The notes: a model not told the origin generated them from the letters alone. Shown: positions 1 to 9,150, numbered from the stretch's first letter. The stretch is DNA of 64,000 nucleotides from Candidatus Peribacteraceae bacterium (GCA_028703445.1 JAQVMW010000002.1:83751-147750); one strand, 5' to 3'. Numbers and translations are program-made.

Positions 1-151
1 CAGAAGCAGCGAGAAGCCCCTTGCGCACCACCTCTTCAAGATCATCAAATTTCCTCCTATCCAAACAATGCCTTTCGACAAATTGCCGAACGAGACCTGC
101 CATGTAAGGACGATCCAATGCCTGTCCTGGGCCTATTTCAGATACTGTCAT
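1..151 (-). CDS. Partial hypothetical protein (N-terminal part, runs off the window)
   Basis: On the minus strand an open frame begins with ATG at 149-151 (M-T-V-S-E-I-G-P) and continues to the window edge, about 50 residues. The frame stays open upstream to a TGA near 190, so a TTG start giving about 14 more residues is possible. The product is hydrophilic and charged, and I do not recognise it. It lies downstream of dnaN on the same strand. The call rests only on an uninterrupted, plausible reading frame. Confidence 0.35.
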   Translation of the reverse strand, partial: MTVSEIGPGQALDRPYMAGLVRQFVERHCLDRRKFDDLEEVVRKGLLAAS

Positions 152-261
152 CAGACATTCAATGGTATACGAAATGCCATCCTCCTCCAATCATTACTCT
201 GATTTTCTGAAACCAGAAATCCCATACCCTCCGTCGAGCCTGCAACGGAATTCGCATTCCA

Positions 262-1446
262 TTATTCTTCCTGCAACCGCAAAGGCATGATCAGGTGCAG
301 GAAAAGGGGATTACTTGGGAACCGGAAAACGGCGGGATGCATGCTGTCCGTCAGCGTAAGCTCGACTTCGTTTTCGCCGTCGGCATGACTGAGGAAATCC
401 AGAAGATAACTGGAGCTTAGGGCGATCTTGTTCGGCTCACCTTTGATCTGGGCCGGGAAGCTGGCCTCGTCGCGACCCGCCTGTGTCTGCGGCGTCTTCA
501 CGTACATGGTTTCCTTCGAAAAATCGAAGGTGAGGTTATTGTTGATCTCCTTCGCGAAGTAGTGCATGCGCTTCACGATCGGCAGGAGCTCGCGCACGGA
601 AAGGCGCACCGTGGTCTTCTGCTCCTTGGGAATGATCTGCTTGTAATCGGGAAATCGCCCGTCGATGAGGCGCGAAAGCAGGCGCGTGGCGCCGATATGC
701 AGTTCGATCTGTTGGCTGCTTAAGGCAACTTCCACCGGCATCAGCACCGGCTCCTGTTTTTCCTTTTTCTTATCCTTCTCTCCCTCCTTTTCCTTGCCGC
801 CCTCCTGCTTTTCCGACTTGCGGGAACCCAGGATGGACTTCAATTCTTCCAAGACTTTAGTAGGCACAATGCAGGAAATATCGATAGTGGAGGCTTTGGT
901 GGGAATTTTGTACTCCGACAAGCGGTAACTGTCGGTTGCCACGAAGGTGAGATGTCCTTTTTCTGCGTGAAGGTACACACCAGAGAGAACGGGGCGGAGC
1001 GAGGTTTTGGTGGAGGCGAACGTCACGTGGTGCAGCGCATTCAGGAGGGGAACCGCATCCAGTGAAAAAGTAATCTGCTTCTCAATGGGGGTAATGGTGG
1101 GGTACTCGCTGGCGGCCTCCCCGGCGATGAGCGTCTTGGCATGTTTCGACGTGCATTTGAGCTGCGTCCCTTCGCTTGTCTCGAGAAGCACTTCCTGGTC
1201 GGAATTGTATTGGGCAAAATTTAAAATCGCTTTTGATGGAATAGTGATGGAGCCTTCATTTTCAATGGAAGCCTCGAAACTGGTGACGATACTCAATTCC
1301 AAATCCGTCGCACTCACTTTGCAACGTTTGCCTTCCGCCTCAAGAAGAATGTTTCCTAAAATCGGGAGAGCCTGCTGCCCGCTGATGGCCCGGCTCACGA
1401 GAGTGAGAGCCTGGAGAAGATCTGAAGTTTTGCACAGGAGTTTCAT
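262..1446 (-). CDS. dnaN: DNA polymerase III sliding clamp (beta subunit)
   Basis: This is the ring-shaped processivity clamp that tethers the replicative polymerase to DNA. The 394-residue product has the three-repeat clamp architecture. Conserved landmarks are the N-terminal repeat (ALPILGNILLEA), the second-domain ATDSYRLSEY stretch near 170-180, SRLIDGRFPDY near 258-268, and the C-terminal MPLRL close to the end. Clamps normally end at MP(M/V)RL; here three more residues follow. An extra Lys/Glu-rich stretch (about residues 208-233) makes it longer than usual (about 370). Upstream lies the putative origin. No dnaA is visible in the window. Confidence 0.97.
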   Translation of the reverse strand: MKLLCKTSDLLQALTLVSRAISGQQALPILGNILLEAEGKRCKVSATDLELSIVTSFEASIENEGSITIPSKAILNFAQYNSDQEVLLETSEGTQLKCTSKHAKTLIAGEAASEYPTITPIEKQITFSLDAVPLLNALHHVTFASTKTSLRPVLSGVYLHAEKGHLTFVATDSYRLSEYKIPTKASTIDISCIVPTKVLEELKSILGSRKSEKQEGGKEKEGEKDKKKEKQEPVLMPVEVALSSQQIELHIGATRLLSRLIDGRFPDYKQIIPKEQKTTVRLSVRELLPIVKRMHYFAKEINNNLTFDFSKETMYVKTPQTQAGRDEASFPAQIKGEPNKIALSSSYLLDFLSHADGENEVELTLTDSMHPAVFRFPSNPLFLHLIMPLRLQEE

Positions 1447-1827
1447 AAAGTGGTTTCCAATAGTAAATAATTAAAAGAAAGTATTCTAATAATTCGTCAT
1501 CATCATAGACTCTCTACTAAAGTTCATCCCCGTCATTGTAGTCTGTGGAAAGTGGGAGTAATAGTTTCATTTTCTTTTCTTAAATAAGCCATTTCTGATT
1601 CATGGGGTCTATTCCTAAGCTGTGGAGGAGGTGTGGATAACTTGTGGAGAAGTGGTGGGGAAGATGTGCAGGAAGCCAAACAATATCTTCTTGGCTTTAT
1701 GGAGCCAAAATACCAAACTTTACGTGCAGAACACCCTCTCATTCCAGAGGAACCCATCCACAGGGCTTTCCACAGGTGTGTGGATAACTTTTTTGCACAA
1801 AAAACCCTCCATCCATCCTTTTTATCT
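1447..1827. other. Putative origin of replication (oriC) with DnaA-box clusters
   Basis: This non-coding stretch lies directly upstream of dnaN. It contains two perfect DnaA boxes in TGTGGATAA orientation, at 1632-1640 and 1779-1787. Near-matches occur at 1621-1629 and 1643-1651, spaced 11 bp from the perfect box, and at 1754-1762 and 1766-1774. AT-rich segments at about 1460-1510 and 1556-1590 could be unwinding elements. Short frames here are not convincing genes. Placement next to dnaN supports oriC, although dnaA is absent from the flank. Confidence 0.65.
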
Positions 1828-2394
1828 TTAAAGAAGCTCGAAATCGGCAGTGGAAAATCCCTGTTCTCTCCAGGAATGAATCACTTTCATTAAGAGAGGA
1901 TTGAGTGCGTCGATTGCCCTGCCGCTCGCTCTGAAATCCAATAATTCAACTGCTTTATGAAAATCCGTAAGTGCTTTGCCGATTGTCCCTGATACCGCAG
2001 CATCTTCCCCCTGATAGCACTGCATCAGTCTTGCACGGAGTTCTGCTCTGGTGCATTGAATGGCGGCTTCGCTGTATCCCTTCTTGCGCATTTGTTCGTG
2101 CCAGAATGCTTTCCATTGATTGTCGGTGGTGTAATGCCGAAGCAATGCCTGGGTGGTGTCTGCTCTCGTGTCGATCGGTTCGTCCTCTTGGTCGACATCA
2201 GCATATGCACGAGAGAAATCTCGCATGAGCTCGTCTTGAATGGTTTGTACTGTGTCATTTTGGGAGGGTGTCCTATTGGAGTGAAGAAGAATATGGCGGG
2301 CAAGGTTCTTGCAGGCCTCGTAATCAGCCTCCGATAGTTCGGTTTCGGGCGGCATAAATGGAGGGCATTCTCGCTCTTTCGCGAGGGGATGCAA
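1828..2394 (-). CDS. Hypothetical protein
   Basis: This 188-residue, charged, probably helical cytoplasmic protein has no family I recognise. A second start (M14) is possible. It follows the sugar nucleotidyltransferase gene by 23 bases on the same strand, so the two may be co-transcribed. No signal peptide or membrane segment is visible. It ends at the edge of the putative origin. A good frame with typical local codon use supports it being a real gene. Confidence 0.55.
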   Translation of the reverse strand: MHPLAKERECPPFMPPETELSEADYEACKNLARHILLHSNRTPSQNDTVQTIQDELMRDFSRAYADVDQEDEPIDTRADTTQALLRHYTTDNQWKAFWHEQMRKKGYSEAAIQCTRAELRARLMQCYQGEDAAVSGTIGKALTDFHKAVELLDFRASGRAIDALNPLLMKVIHSWREQGFSTADFELL

Positions 2395-2417
2395 GAGTGT
2401 GATGCGGTTTTCTATCT

Positions 2418-3719
2418 TTAAATTCCCTTTTTAAACTCTTTCCGCGTTTCGGGAGACGGGACAGCGGATCTGTTCTCTCTGATGGTCATCTCCCCTCCTT
2501 TCATCGAGACGTAACTCTGTTCGGGGATATCTTTATCCACAAGAACGCCGCTCGAGACAAATGTTCCCTGCCCGATCTTGATGCCCGGGTTCAAGATGGA
2601 GCGGATACCGAGACGGCAACCATCCCCGATAATGCACCCGAACTTTGTGAGACCGGTCGGGACTTTCTCCTCCCCAATCATTGAAGAGATTTCCTGCTCA
2701 TCCAATCGTAAATTGCCGGTCAGGCTCCCGCCGCCGAAGGAGACGTTAGAGCCGATCACGCTGTCGCCGATGTAGGTCATGTGCGTCCACACATGATTGC
2801 CCAGGATGGAGGCTTTGATTTCCGTCGAGTAGCCCACCACGCAATCCGGGCCGACGGAGCTGCCGCGCACGAGGGCGTTATTGGCCACGATGCTGCGCTT
2901 GCCGACGACGCAGGGGCCGACAATCGTTGCATGGGCGAGCACGCGCACGCCTTCCTCCAGAATCACGTTGCCGTCGATGACGGCGGTCGGATGCACCGTG
3001 GCGGTCGAATGGATGGATGGCTTTTGGATCTTCTTCAATTCGTGTTGCAGGAGCGCTATCAGGTGCCAGGGATACTTCACGGGGAGCCAGGGGCCTTCGT
3101 ACGGAACGGCGCGGTAGATTTTCGTTTTGAAGAGAGCGGCGAGAGCCTGTTCGTATCCGTCGTCACGTGTCGGGTTGATTTTCTGGAGCTCGGTGAGGAG
3201 ATCCGCTGGATTGTTGTGTACGTGGGCAACGATCGTGACGAGATCGCTCGGCTCTTTCCCCGCTCCGGGCTTTTCCACAATCGTCTCGATCCGTTCACCG
3301 ACAAGCTTCAGGTAGCCACCGGGGAAGTATGTCGTCACGCGCTTGGCGAGCAGGGCACCATCAGTCCCCTTTTTCTGAGCCGCTTCCACAAGCGTCGTGT
3401 AGGCCTGCGGTTCCACGGTGTCGTTCCCGCCGACAATCATCACCGCTTCTTTTCCGATGGAAGGCAGTGCGCTCAAGAGCGCTCCGCGCATTCCGAGCGA
3501 GAGATCTTCCTGCTCGATCAGCTTCATGTCCGGACAGAGTGTTTTTGCCTGTTCAAGATTATGGTGCCCGCCGACTAATGTAATTTCGGATATTCCCGCG
3601 GCATGCAAATTCTCCACTTGAATTTCGAGCAGGGTTTTCCCGCAAATGGGAAAGAGAGATTTCTCGTGAAGCGGCCAGAAACGCTTGCTCTGGCCGGCGA
3701 GCAGCAGGAGAGCCTTCAT
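2418..3719 (-). CDS. GlmU-like sugar-phosphate nucleotidyltransferase with left-handed beta-helix domain
   Basis: The N-terminal part is a nucleotidyltransferase domain. The signature LLAGQSKRFWPL is followed by K-S-L-F-P-I-CGK for NTP binding, and VGGNDTVEP lies near residue 100. From about residue 240 there are hexapeptide repeats (HPTAVIDGNVILEEG and onward) that form a left-handed beta helix. This two-domain plan is that of GlmU and glucose-1-phosphate thymidylyltransferase-like enzymes that make NDP-sugars for cell-surface polymers. The acetyltransferase active site of GlmU cannot be confirmed by eye. A -10-like TACACT lies 7 bases before the ATG on the minus strand, suggesting a very short or absent leader. 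Confidence 0.85.
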   Translation of the reverse strand: MKALLLLAGQSKRFWPLHEKSLFPICGKTLLEIQVENLHAAGISEITLVGGHHNLEQAKTLCPDMKLIEQEDLSLGMRGALLSALPSIGKEAVMIVGGNDTVEPQAYTTLVEAAQKKGTDGALLAKRVTTYFPGGYLKLVGERIETIVEKPGAGKEPSDLVTIVAHVHNNPADLLTELQKINPTRDDGYEQALAALFKTKIYRAVPYEGPWLPVKYPWHLIALLQHELKKIQKPSIHSTATVHPTAVIDGNVILEEGVRVLAHATIVGPCVVGKRSIVANNALVRGSSVGPDCVVGYSTEIKASILGNHVWTHMTYIGDSVIGSNVSFGGGSLTGNLRLDEQEISSMIGEEKVPTGLTKFGCIIGDGCRLGIRSILNPGIKIGQGTFVSSGVLVDKDIPEQSYVSMKGGEMTIRENRSAVPSPETRKEFKKGI

Positions 3720-3778
3720 AAAAACAAGTGTACGCTCTAAGGGCTTGAAGGAGCGAGAAAAGGCTTACGACAGTTTGA

Positions 3779-3806
3779 TTGACGAGAAGAACAATAATGT
3801 TATTAT
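3779..3806 (+). promoter_or_regulatory. Sigma-70-type promoter for the 3813 gene (leaderless arrangement)
   Basis: TTGACG (3779-3784) and TATTAT (3801-3806) are separated by 16 bp. The ATG at 3813 starts 7 bases after the -10, where transcription is expected to begin, so the mRNA would be leaderless. Confidence 0.65.
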
Positions 3807-3812
3807 GTCCAT

Positions 3813-4319
3813 ATGCGCAATAGGACCGAAGACGGAATGACAACACAGGAAGCCCTTACTGTTTCACAAAAACCGAACACCCGGCGAGAAAAGTTGCTGC
3901 GAGCATTACGAGTGCTGGTTGAGGACCAAGGAGAAAACAGGATTTGGCAGGAGACACACTTTCAGCAGGCTCCGAACGTGGGACCTGCGCTCACCGCGCT
4001 GAAGAATCGTCTCTTCGGTATGGGAGAGCAATGTGCGATGGCTGCCCGAAGCGTACTTGCGTCTCACCCGGCAACCCTTTCTCGCTATCCTGAACTCGTC
4101 CAGGAAATGAGCATTCACGGTGCTGGGGAGTCCAATGGATTTACAGGTAGACCCTCTCGGCAGGAGATTCTCGATTGCATGGTGTGTGACGGGGGCAGTA
4201 TGGATGGCTTCCATCCGGATTGGCGTGCCTGGGTGGAAGACAATGCCGATCCTAAGGATGTGAAGGTAATGGAAGAGCAGCTAAGGAATAACGAAGAACT
4301 TTGGCTGCGTTTGCGGTGA
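3813..4319 (+). CDS. Hypothetical protein
   Basis: This 168-residue soluble protein is not recognised. It has a charged N-terminus and a Trp-rich acidic C-terminal part (HPDWRAWVEDNADP, LWLRLR at the end). The ATG at 3813 coincides with the predicted transcription start; an internal Met at 3837 is an alternative. It is divergent from the nucleotidyltransferase gene and stands alone between short intergenic stretches. Confidence 0.6.
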   Translation: MRNRTEDGMTTQEALTVSQKPNTRREKLLRALRVLVEDQGENRIWQETHFQQAPNVGPALTALKNRLFGMGEQCAMAARSVLASHPATLSRYPELVQEMSIHGAGESNGFTGRPSRQEILDCMVCDGGSMDGFHPDWRAWVEDNADPKDVKVMEEQLRNNEELWLRLR

Positions 4320-4421
4320 CATGGATGCGATCAGGGGCTTATAGAAGCCAGTTAGCTCAGGGAATAATTTAGGGCTTCGCCACTCGAATATTCCGTGGAA
4401 TTCTGCTAGCCTCGCCCTCCT

Positions 4422-5147
4422 ATGCAACAACCATCTTCCGCATCACCGGAGTTTGCTATTTTCAAGCCCGAAGCTGCACGAGGGCATGCCGATCATCTTT
4501 TAAGCACCCTGCTCGCAACGATACGAACGGGGATTGAGCACTGTCTCCGTGCAGTTCCCGAGCCTGCTCATTACCTTACCAATCCGATCAGGGTGGGAGA
4601 TCAGGTATTCCACATTCCCGCTTTTCCCAACATGGCAGCGCAGAAAGCGTTACAGGTATCTCTTGTTCAGTTGATCGGCGATAAGCCATTCAACGGTCTG
4701 CGGCGGTCGCAAGTTGATGATAGCGCCATTGCGCAGTTTCCCGAGCTTTTCGCGGCACTCTTCGCATGGGAATATCTCCATCCGGAAAGCGAATGGAAAG
4801 ATGTCATTTGTCATGAGCCCACGCGGGGTACGTGCGGCGAGCAGTATCCGCAAGAGGTTTTCGCGGCATTTCAGGGGTTGCTTCATGGAAGTGAGGAGTC
4901 CGGCATCCGGTTTCAGAACGGTGAACGGCAGTTGTGTTTCAACCCCGCATACCAGGGGAGAGTGGCGAGAGTGGTTGCAGATTGTCTGGGTGTAGCAACA
5001 TCGGAACTCTGCAATGGGCAGGAACCGGCTGCAGTCGCACAGATCCTTTTGAAGAAATTTCCCAATCTTCGAGGTCTTTCGCAACAATCCGAAGATGTGC
5101 TCGAGGCAATGGTGGCGGTTTTGCAGGGCAAAGAGAGCCCGGCGTAG
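4422..5147 (+). CDS. Hypothetical protein
   Basis: This 241-residue soluble protein has no recognised domain. It is rich in Ala, Glu and Phe, probably all-helical, and lacks a signal peptide. A possible extended -10 (TGC-TAGCCT, -10 hexamer 4407-4412) lies 9 bases before the ATG, again suggesting almost no leader. It converges with the ComEC-like gene, with 16 bases between the stops. Confidence 0.6.
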   Translation: MQQPSSASPEFAIFKPEAARGHADHLLSTLLATIRTGIEHCLRAVPEPAHYLTNPIRVGDQVFHIPAFPNMAAQKALQVSLVQLIGDKPFNGLRRSQVDDSAIAQFPELFAALFAWEYLHPESEWKDVICHEPTRGTCGEQYPQEVFAAFQGLLHGSEESGIRFQNGERQLCFNPAYQGRVARVVADCLGVATSELCNGQEPAAVAQILLKKFPNLRGLSQQSEDVLEAMVAVLQGKESPA

Positions 5148-5163
5148 TCATCGTGTTATTGTC

Positions 5164-5997
5164 TCAGAACGAGAGGTCGATCTCCCCTTCTTCCGTCGTG
5201 GTGCGTATCGGGATTCCGGCTGCAGAGAGCCGTTCCAAAGCTTCCGGATTCGGATGTCCGTAGTGGTTATCCTTCCCCACCGAGATCACGGCGAGGCGGG
5301 GATGAACGGCGGCGAGGAATGTATCCGAAGAACTGAAACGGCTTCCGTGGTGTCCGATCTTCAGCACCTGCGCCGAGACGTCGATGCCGGAAGCGAGTAC
5401 TGCTTCCTCCCCTTTGATGCTCAGATCCCCCGCGAAGAGGACGGACCCCGTGCCGTACGAGGCACGCACGATGACGGAGGCGTCGTTATCCTCCATCGGA
5501 GGAACGGGATTGAGCGGCCAGAGAATGTCGAGCACGACGCCATCATGAAGGTCGATATCACGCGCGGGGTCCGCGGCGACGATCGGCACTCCTTGTTCCC
5601 GTGCGGTTGCTATGAGCGCCCTGTATGGCTCCTCATCGTTCTCAATCGCAGGGACGAGGAGCGCGCCCACTTCAAACCTCCGCAGTACTTCCGGGAATGC
5701 GGTGAAATGATCGGGATCGGGGTGCGAGAGAATGAGCAGGTCGATGGATTTTGCCGAGAGCGGCAGAGCTTTTCCGAGTGCTTCGAGCGTCGAGAGGTCA
5801 GGTCCTCCGTCGATGAGCACGGTTTTTCCCGACGGGCTGATAAGAAACGCACTATCCCCCTGACCGACATCGAAGAACTTCACGATCAAATGTCCGTCAG
5901 GGACTTTCTGCAATTCACGAACGAGTACGAGTGATGCGGCGGCGAGGAGGACGCAAAGGATGAAGAGCGGACGCCGAAAGCGAGAAGGCACATCCAT
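5164..5997 (-). CDS. ComEC/Rec2-like metallo-beta-lactamase-fold hydrolase, membrane anchored
   Basis: The 277-residue product starts with an N-terminal membrane segment (about residues 10-28). A metallo-beta-lactamase domain like the C-terminal domain of ComEC follows: FFDVGQGDSAFLI, the metal motif SHPDPDHF, and later IGHHGSRFSSS and SVGKDNHYGHP. ComEC proper is a multi-pass DNA-uptake channel; here only the nuclease-like domain is present, so it may be a stand-alone secreted or tethered hydrolase. The start at 5997 (MDVPSRF) puts the membrane segment at the N-terminus. The longer frame to 6039 is less likely. TACAGT lies 10 bases upstream of this ATG. Confidence 0.85.
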   Translation of the reverse strand: MDVPSRFRRPLFILCVLLAAASLVLVRELQKVPDGHLIVKFFDVGQGDSAFLISPSGKTVLIDGGPDLSTLEALGKALPLSAKSIDLLILSHPDPDHFTAFPEVLRRFEVGALLVPAIENDEEPYRALIATAREQGVPIVAADPARDIDLHDGVVLDILWPLNPVPPMEDNDASVIVRASYGTGSVLFAGDLSIKGEEAVLASGIDVSAQVLKIGHHGSRFSSSDTFLAAVHPRLAVISVGKDNHYGHPNPEALERLSAAGIPIRTTTEEGEIDLSF

Positions 5998-6100
5998 AAG
6001 GCAGGCCACTGTACTCATTCCTGGTGAGGGGCGCCACATCTCTCTTGGCCTTATCTGCCGGAATTTCCTCCATCCCCATGGTCACTTCCATCCATGTTTT

Positions 6101-6250
6101 CTCCCCCACCCCTTGCCCCTCCCCCGGTGGGGGAGGGGAAACATTTGGAGTATGCCCTTCCCTTTCCGGGGGAAGGGTTGGGCATGGGGGAAACAAACCA
6201 AAAAACAAACATCTCCCCTCTCTCGTGGAGAGGGGGCGAGGGGGAGAGGA
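6101..6250. repeat. GC-rich palindromic intergenic repeats (CCCTC...GAGGG family)
   Basis: Three imperfect inverted repeats lie in a row at about 6101-6139, 6155-6190 and 6212-6249. Each has C/T-rich left and G/A-rich right arms around a short loop such as CGTG. Similar units occur at 42862-42971 and 60811-60943. All are intergenic and can be read as low-complexity frames that I regard as spurious. Confidence 0.8.
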
Positions 6251-6259
6251 AATCCAAAC

Positions 6260-7612
6260 TTATTTCCTTTTTCGCATCTTTCTCCACCCGACCAGCGCGC
6301 CGAAGGCGGCCAATCCGAACACGGCGCCCGCCCCGGTCTGCGACAGGCTCTTGGCTTTGGGGGCCGAAGGAGCGGTCATGGCCGAAGCGGATGACACAGA
6401 GAGAGAACTTGCGGAGGACGAAATGACCGTAGCGGTTGGGGGAGGTGCGGCCTGCGGGGTGTTCCAAGCGAAGATCGAGCGAAACACGCCGGGTGAGGAA
6501 TGGCCCTCGGCGTCAGCGACGTACACGATGAGTCCGAAGTTTTGCGGCGTGACGTTTGGGATCTGTACCCCATCAAGATCCCTGGGCAGGAATTCCGGCG
6601 CGTTGAATGTCCGTCCGCCGTCGCGGCTCTGGCGCACGACGATGAATGCGCCTTCCGGTGTTGCGGGATCGTACTCCCACTGGCCGGTAACTTTGAAGAG
6701 TTGGTTTTTTTGCGGGCTTGCATTCAAACGGAAGTTCGTCACGTCGGGCAGGCTGCCGGGCTCAAGTTGGGTCGTCGCGGGAAGCGCCGTTGTTTGCTGC
6801 TGCAGCGACTGGGCGCGAGCGGCGGCTTCCTCCGGCGTAAGACCGGTGGCATGTCCTGCGAAGAAGGCGGTGCGATCAACGGGGTCGAGCGGCAGTCCTC
6901 CTTCGCCGGCAAGTGGCTCGGTCAGACGCAATTGGTAGACCACTCCTGCGGCCTGACGCACGGTCTGTACCATGACATTCCTTCCTTCGATGGTGAGCTT
7001 CTCAATCGGCAGTGTCGTTCCCTGGGCATCAAGAATGGAGAAAGCGGACGGGGCTTGCGCGGCCTCGATGACCGGAGTCGCCGAGAATGTGAGACCGATG
7101 TGCGTGGCGGAGAGTGCCTGGGCAGAGAGCAAGTGAAGGGAAGTTGCTGCAGACGATGTTTGCGGAGCGGGAGAAGAAATGGGAACAGGCACCTCCGTGC
7201 TCATGGAGGAGGTGGAGGTGGGTGCAATGGGCTCGGTGACGGTACGGTCGACACGCACTTCTTCCGTGAAGTACGGACTCTCTTCCCCCTGTATATTCAC
7301 TGCCATCACACTGACGTAGACCGTTTCAAAAGCCTGCGGGACGTTCTGAAGCACGAGACTGGTCGCTGGTCCGTCGGTCGTTTCTACGTCATCATAGTAG
7401 CCGTCATTTTCCAGAATGGATTTTTGGCTGAAGTACACGCGATACGATTCGATATCTCCTGGAGTGGGTGCCCATTGCACCAGGATGGATCCATCAGTTT
7501 GTGCCTGCGCCTGCACACCGGTAACACTTTCCGGAGTTTCGGCGTGTGCGGGCAGAGGGGCTCCAAGGAAACCGAGGAGCACGAATGCGAGGAGGGCAAA
7601 ATGTCTCTTCAT
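6260..7612 (-). CDS. Secreted fibronectin type III domain protein with LPXTG-like C-terminal anchor
   Basis: This 450-residue exported protein has a signal peptide (residues 1-24, ending PAHA). An FN3 domain spans about 28-125 (PESVTGVQAQAQTDGSILVQW, YRVYFSQ). A Ser/Thr/Pro linker, a further beta-rich domain (about 165-250), and another Ser-rich linker follow. The C-terminus has LSQTG, a hydrophobic helix and a basic tail (RKMRKRK), which resembles a sortase sorting signal. It is probably a cell-surface adhesion or scaffold protein. An extended -10 (TGATATAAT) lies about 35 bases upstream on the minus strand. Confidence 0.8.
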   Translation of the reverse strand: MKRHFALLAFVLLGFLGAPLPAHAETPESVTGVQAQAQTDGSILVQWAPTPGDIESYRVYFSQKSILENDGYYDDVETTDGPATSLVLQNVPQAFETVYVSVMAVNIQGEESPYFTEEVRVDRTVTEPIAPTSTSSMSTEVPVPISSPAPQTSSAATSLHLLSAQALSATHIGLTFSATPVIEAAQAPSAFSILDAQGTTLPIEKLTIEGRNVMVQTVRQAAGVVYQLRLTEPLAGEGGLPLDPVDRTAFFAGHATGLTPEEAAARAQSLQQQTTALPATTQLEPGSLPDVTNFRLNASPQKNQLFKVTGQWEYDPATPEGAFIVVRQSRDGGRTFNAPEFLPRDLDGVQIPNVTPQNFGLIVYVADAEGHSSPGVFRSIFAWNTPQAAPPPTATVISSSASSLSVSSASAMTAPSAPKAKSLSQTGAGAVFGLAAFGALVGWRKMRKRK

Positions 7613-7650
7613 AGAGGTGTGGTGTGTTTGTAAGACTTAAGACTATTATA

Positions 7651-9150
7651 TCAGATCTCGCTTTTTCCGCCAAGACCGAGCGATTGGCGCTGCAAAGCCC
7701 CGAGCAGCCGTACGAGTCCGGTAATCCAGAGCAACACGCCCAAGGCAATGCCCGCGACCGCCAACCCGAGGAACGTCAGTGCATCGTTCGCGAGGAACGG
7801 CCGGGAGACCCAGAGCCCAACGGCGAGCAAGAGCGAAAAGACGAACCACCGTACGAATGCGGTGGGAGGGAAGAGGGGTTGGGCATACTTGAGCGTTGCG
7901 GGGAGCAGGAGGCTCACGAGGAAAGATTGCACGATGATGGCGGTCGTGGCCGCTCCCACGAAACCGAGATGGGGGATGAGCAGCAAGTTACTGCCGACAG
8001 AGAAGAGCGCGCTTACAGCGAGTGTGGCGATGAGGCGTTTCCACTCCCCGTGCACAAGAGCCATGTAGAAGGAGAAGAGGATGAATCCATAGAGGAACAT
8101 GGGAACACTCGCGAGTCTAAGAGCGGTATCTGCACCGGGATGATCAATGGTCGAGAGATATTCACGCGTGGTCAGCAGTGCGATGAGCGGACGCGGCCAG
8201 AGTATCGCGAATAATCCTGCCGTTGTGCCGAGGAGCAGGAGCAAAAGAAATGTTTTTCCCAGCAGAGAACTGGCGTCTTCTCCGCGTTCCTGTCGCTCAC
8301 TGACGACCGGGAGGATGGAATTGAGCAGGAATGTGGGAATGAGAAACCCCATTTCCCCCATCCGGAGTGCGAAACCATAGTAGGCATTCTGAATCTGGAA
8401 GTCATCGCGCAGGAGCGCGATCAAGGTCATATCGAACTGACGGCAGAAGGAGAGGAGCAGGTAAGCGGTTCCGAACGGGAGCGCGCTTTGGAGCAAGTGG
8501 CGCATGGTGTGTGCGTTCCATCGCACATGGAAGGTGACGAATTTGTGAGCGAACACATACAAGAGGAGGAGCAGGAGCAGAGCCCCGATACCGCCGATCA
8601 ATGTGCAGTAGAGGAAGACACTTTCATTCGTGCTCCCGCGGATGCCAAACAAAATGATGACACCCAACATCGTTGTGGTGAGGATGCGCTGGCTGACTTC
8701 GGCGATGAACACGTACTGCAGGCGATAGTTGATCTGGAAGACGGATCGCAATGTCCCTGAAAGCAGGGAGAAAAAGGGTGTCAGCGCGGCGAAGGTGATT
8801 CCCAGTGGGAGAGGTGTTTCCCTCCACTGAGGCAGTAACCATGCGAAGAGGATGGCCGATCCCAGTGAGAGCGTGAGGATGATGGTTCTAAGAAAGATCA
8901 GGGCGCTCAATATCTCCTCTTTTCTGTCCGAGCGGCTCATTTCGCGCACCGATACGGCATAGAGTCCGAAATCCGCCAGAATGCCGAAAATCTGCAGATA
9001 GCCGTAGGAGGAATTGTAGTACCCGGCGAGTTCAAGGCTCAAGGCCGTGGCAACGAACTTCACGCTCAGGATCGAGAGCGCTGCCATAGCGACCTGGCTC
9101 GAAAGTTGCCAGAGCGTGGAAGCCATGATTTTTTTTGCCACGGAAGGCAT
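7651..9150 (-). CDS. Polysaccharide/lipid-linked oligosaccharide flippase (MATE/MVF superfamily, Wzx-like)
   Basis: A 499-residue integral membrane protein with about 12-14 hydrophobic helices and the N-terminal pattern of Wzx/MurJ-type exporters (STLWQLSSQVAMAALSILSVKFV, AGYYNSSYGYLQIFGILADFGLY). Such proteins flip undecaprenyl-linked sugars for surface polysaccharide assembly. The frame stays open upstream to 9420, but that extension overlaps pyrB. The ATG at 9150 is preceded by TACAAT 7 bases away, so I place the start there. It is divergent from pyrB. Confidence 0.85.
   Translation of the reverse strand: MPSVAKKIMASTLWQLSSQVAMAALSILSVKFVATALSLELAGYYNSSYGYLQIFGILADFGLYAVSVREMSRSDRKEEILSALIFLRTIILTLSLGSAILFAWLLPQWRETPLPLGITFAALTPFFSLLSGTLRSVFQINYRLQYVFIAEVSQRILTTTMLGVIILFGIRGSTNESVFLYCTLIGGIGALLLLLLLYVFAHKFVTFHVRWNAHTMRHLLQSALPFGTAYLLLSFCRQFDMTLIALLRDDFQIQNAYYGFALRMGEMGFLIPTFLLNSILPVVSERQERGEDASSLLGKTFLLLLLLGTTAGLFAILWPRPLIALLTTREYLSTIDHPGADTALRLASVPMFLYGFILFSFYMALVHGEWKRLIATLAVSALFSVGSNLLLIPHLGFVGAATTAIIVQSFLVSLLLPATLKYAQPLFPPTAFVRWFVFSLLLAVGLWVSRPFLANDALTFLGLAVAGIALGVLLWITGLVRLLGALQRQSLGLGGKSEI

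Noticed and set aside
2781..3578. Long plus-strand frame opposite the nucleotidyltransferase gene
   Set aside because: His/Arg/Asp-rich shadow translation of a clearly conserved minus-strand gene.
6024..6938. Frames reading through the intergenic palindromes at 6.1 kb
   Set aside because: Low-complexity Pro/Gly/Ser translations of repeats overlapping the secreted FN3 protein gene.
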